This document shows positions 6,534 through 7,135 of a stretch of 7,135 bases of DNA, one piece after another. A program made the position numbers and the translations under genes. Under the pieces are notes generated by a model, which did no database searches, was not told the DNA's origin, and saw only the letters and a program-made list of their open reading frames with translations. Source of the stretch: an uncultured Burkholderiales bacterium (GTDB lineage: Bacteria > Pseudomonadota > Gammaproteobacteria > Burkholderiales > Burkholderiaceae_C); contig CAIYKK010000294.1 in the NCBI GenBank assembly GCA_903926695.1, forward strand, positions 1 to 7,135. Direction: 5' to 3'. Numbering within the stretch: position 1 is the stretch's first letter; each line of letters opens with the position of its first letter.

Positions 6534-7135
6534 CTATATGAGCCGGTCCTGCTGCGAAACATTTGCCAGAGGGCGAAGCCGGGCATAGTCCAGCAATTCA
6601 CCCAGCCGCGCCCCTTTGCTCTGCCATTCATGCACCACGCTCTCGGCCAGCAGCACGTAATGCCACGGCAGGCTGGCGCGGCAATCCGCTGGCAACTCGT
6701 TGATGCGCTCGCACCAGGCGGTGGCCGCCTTGAGCTTGCGCTGCACATTCGGATTCATCACCTGCTGCGTGGCCTTGGTTTCCAGCAGGTAGATGGCCTG
6801 CGCCGTGCGCACCAGAAAATCCGGCGAGTAAAACGCGGGCAGTCCGTCGTCCTTGACATAGCGCAGGCGGGCGAAGGTGTGGCGGTTTTCGCTGAGTTTG
6901 CAAAACGCCTGCACGCTGGTGTCGGCCTGCGCCCAGTGGATGACGGCGCGCTCCAGCCCGCCGCTGTGCGCGGGCCAGGCCAGGCGGGTGTAGATGCACT
7001 TGCTCACTTCCACCGAATGGCTTTCGCGCATCATCAGGCGCGGCACTTCGCTTAAACGGCGCAAATGCACCTCGGTCTGTCCCGTGACATGCTTTTGCTC
7101 CGACTCCAGCAGCGCCACGGCAAACACCTTGGTGA
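6534..7135 (-). CDS. C-terminal part of a Type III-like restriction/helicase subunit with PD...ExK nuclease motif (5' end outside window)
   Basis: The frame is open from the right edge to a TAG at 6534-6536, giving about 200 residues. The GTG at 7127 is only an internal codon, because the frame continues upstream to the edge. The segment resembles the C-terminal end of large DEAD/DEAH-helicase restriction proteins (Res subunit of Type III systems and relatives). The key feature is YSPDFLVR followed by IYLLETKA. This gives the PD-(D/E)xK nuclease pattern with Asp at codon 6819-6821, Glu at 6780-6782 and Lys at 6774-6776. HWAQADTSVQAFCKL, VQRKLKAATAWCERIN and WHYVLL also fit my memory of that family. 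The helicase motor would lie upstream, outside the window. Whether a partner methyltransferase exists cannot be seen, so an orphan nuclease-helicase is equally possible. Confidence 0.8.
   Translation of the reverse strand, partial: TKVFAVALLESEQKHVTGQTEVHLRRLSEVPRLMMRESHSVEVSKCIYTRLAWPAHSGGLERAVIHWAQADTSVQAFCKLSENRHTFARLRYVKDDGLPAFYSPDFLVRTAQAIYLLETKATQQVMNPNVQRKLKAATAWCERINELPADCRASLPWHYVLLAESVVHEWQSKGARLGELLDYARLRPLANVSQQDRLI

Overview
The window is GC-rich, densely coded bacterial chromosome. Its proteins read like those of a betaproteobacterium, most likely Burkholderiales and perhaps Comamonadaceae (Polaromonas, Rhodoferax or Variovorax-like). That placement rests on remembered protein resemblance, so the order is fairly likely and the genus is a guess. 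No tRNA, rRNA, CRISPR array, transposase or phage gene was seen.

Layout, left to right. The 3' part of a transketolase gene (tkt, + strand) is followed after about 100 bases by a complete glyceraldehyde-3-phosphate dehydrogenase gene (gap, + strand). Together they form a central carbon metabolism pair that ends in a strong hairpin terminator at 2251-2274. On the opposite strand behind that terminator lies a decayed pirin-like gene (2273-2887). It keeps recognisable blocks of the family but has lost internal segments, changes reading frame twice and lacks all the pirin metal ligands. About 150 bases rich in short symmetric motifs then lead into a gene for a secreted lipoprotein of glycoside hydrolase family 16, licheninase-like (+ strand). 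Its last 9 bases overlap the end of a convergent gene for a protein with leucine-rich repeats and an atypical eukaryote-like kinase domain (- strand). Upstream of the kinase on the same strand is a small exported protein with two EF-hand calcium loops; the 113-base gap between them holds an 8-base tandem repeat. Divergent from the EF-hand gene is a PduO-type ATP:cob(I)alamin adenosyltransferase gene (+ strand). The window closes with the C-terminal part of a gene on the - strand that looks like the restriction/helicase subunit of a Type III-like enzyme, with a PD...ExK nuclease motif.

How the parts fit together. tkt and gap belong to the pentose phosphate/Calvin and glycolytic routes and are probably co-transcribed. 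The EF-hand gene and the LRR-kinase gene may share a transcript. The glucanase, kinase and cobalamin genes show no obvious common pathway and look like ordinary neighbours. The points most worth a second look are the pirin relic, the palindromes upstream of the glucanase, and the shortened activation segment of the LRR-kinase. I found no convincing evidence of a wholly new multi-gene system.
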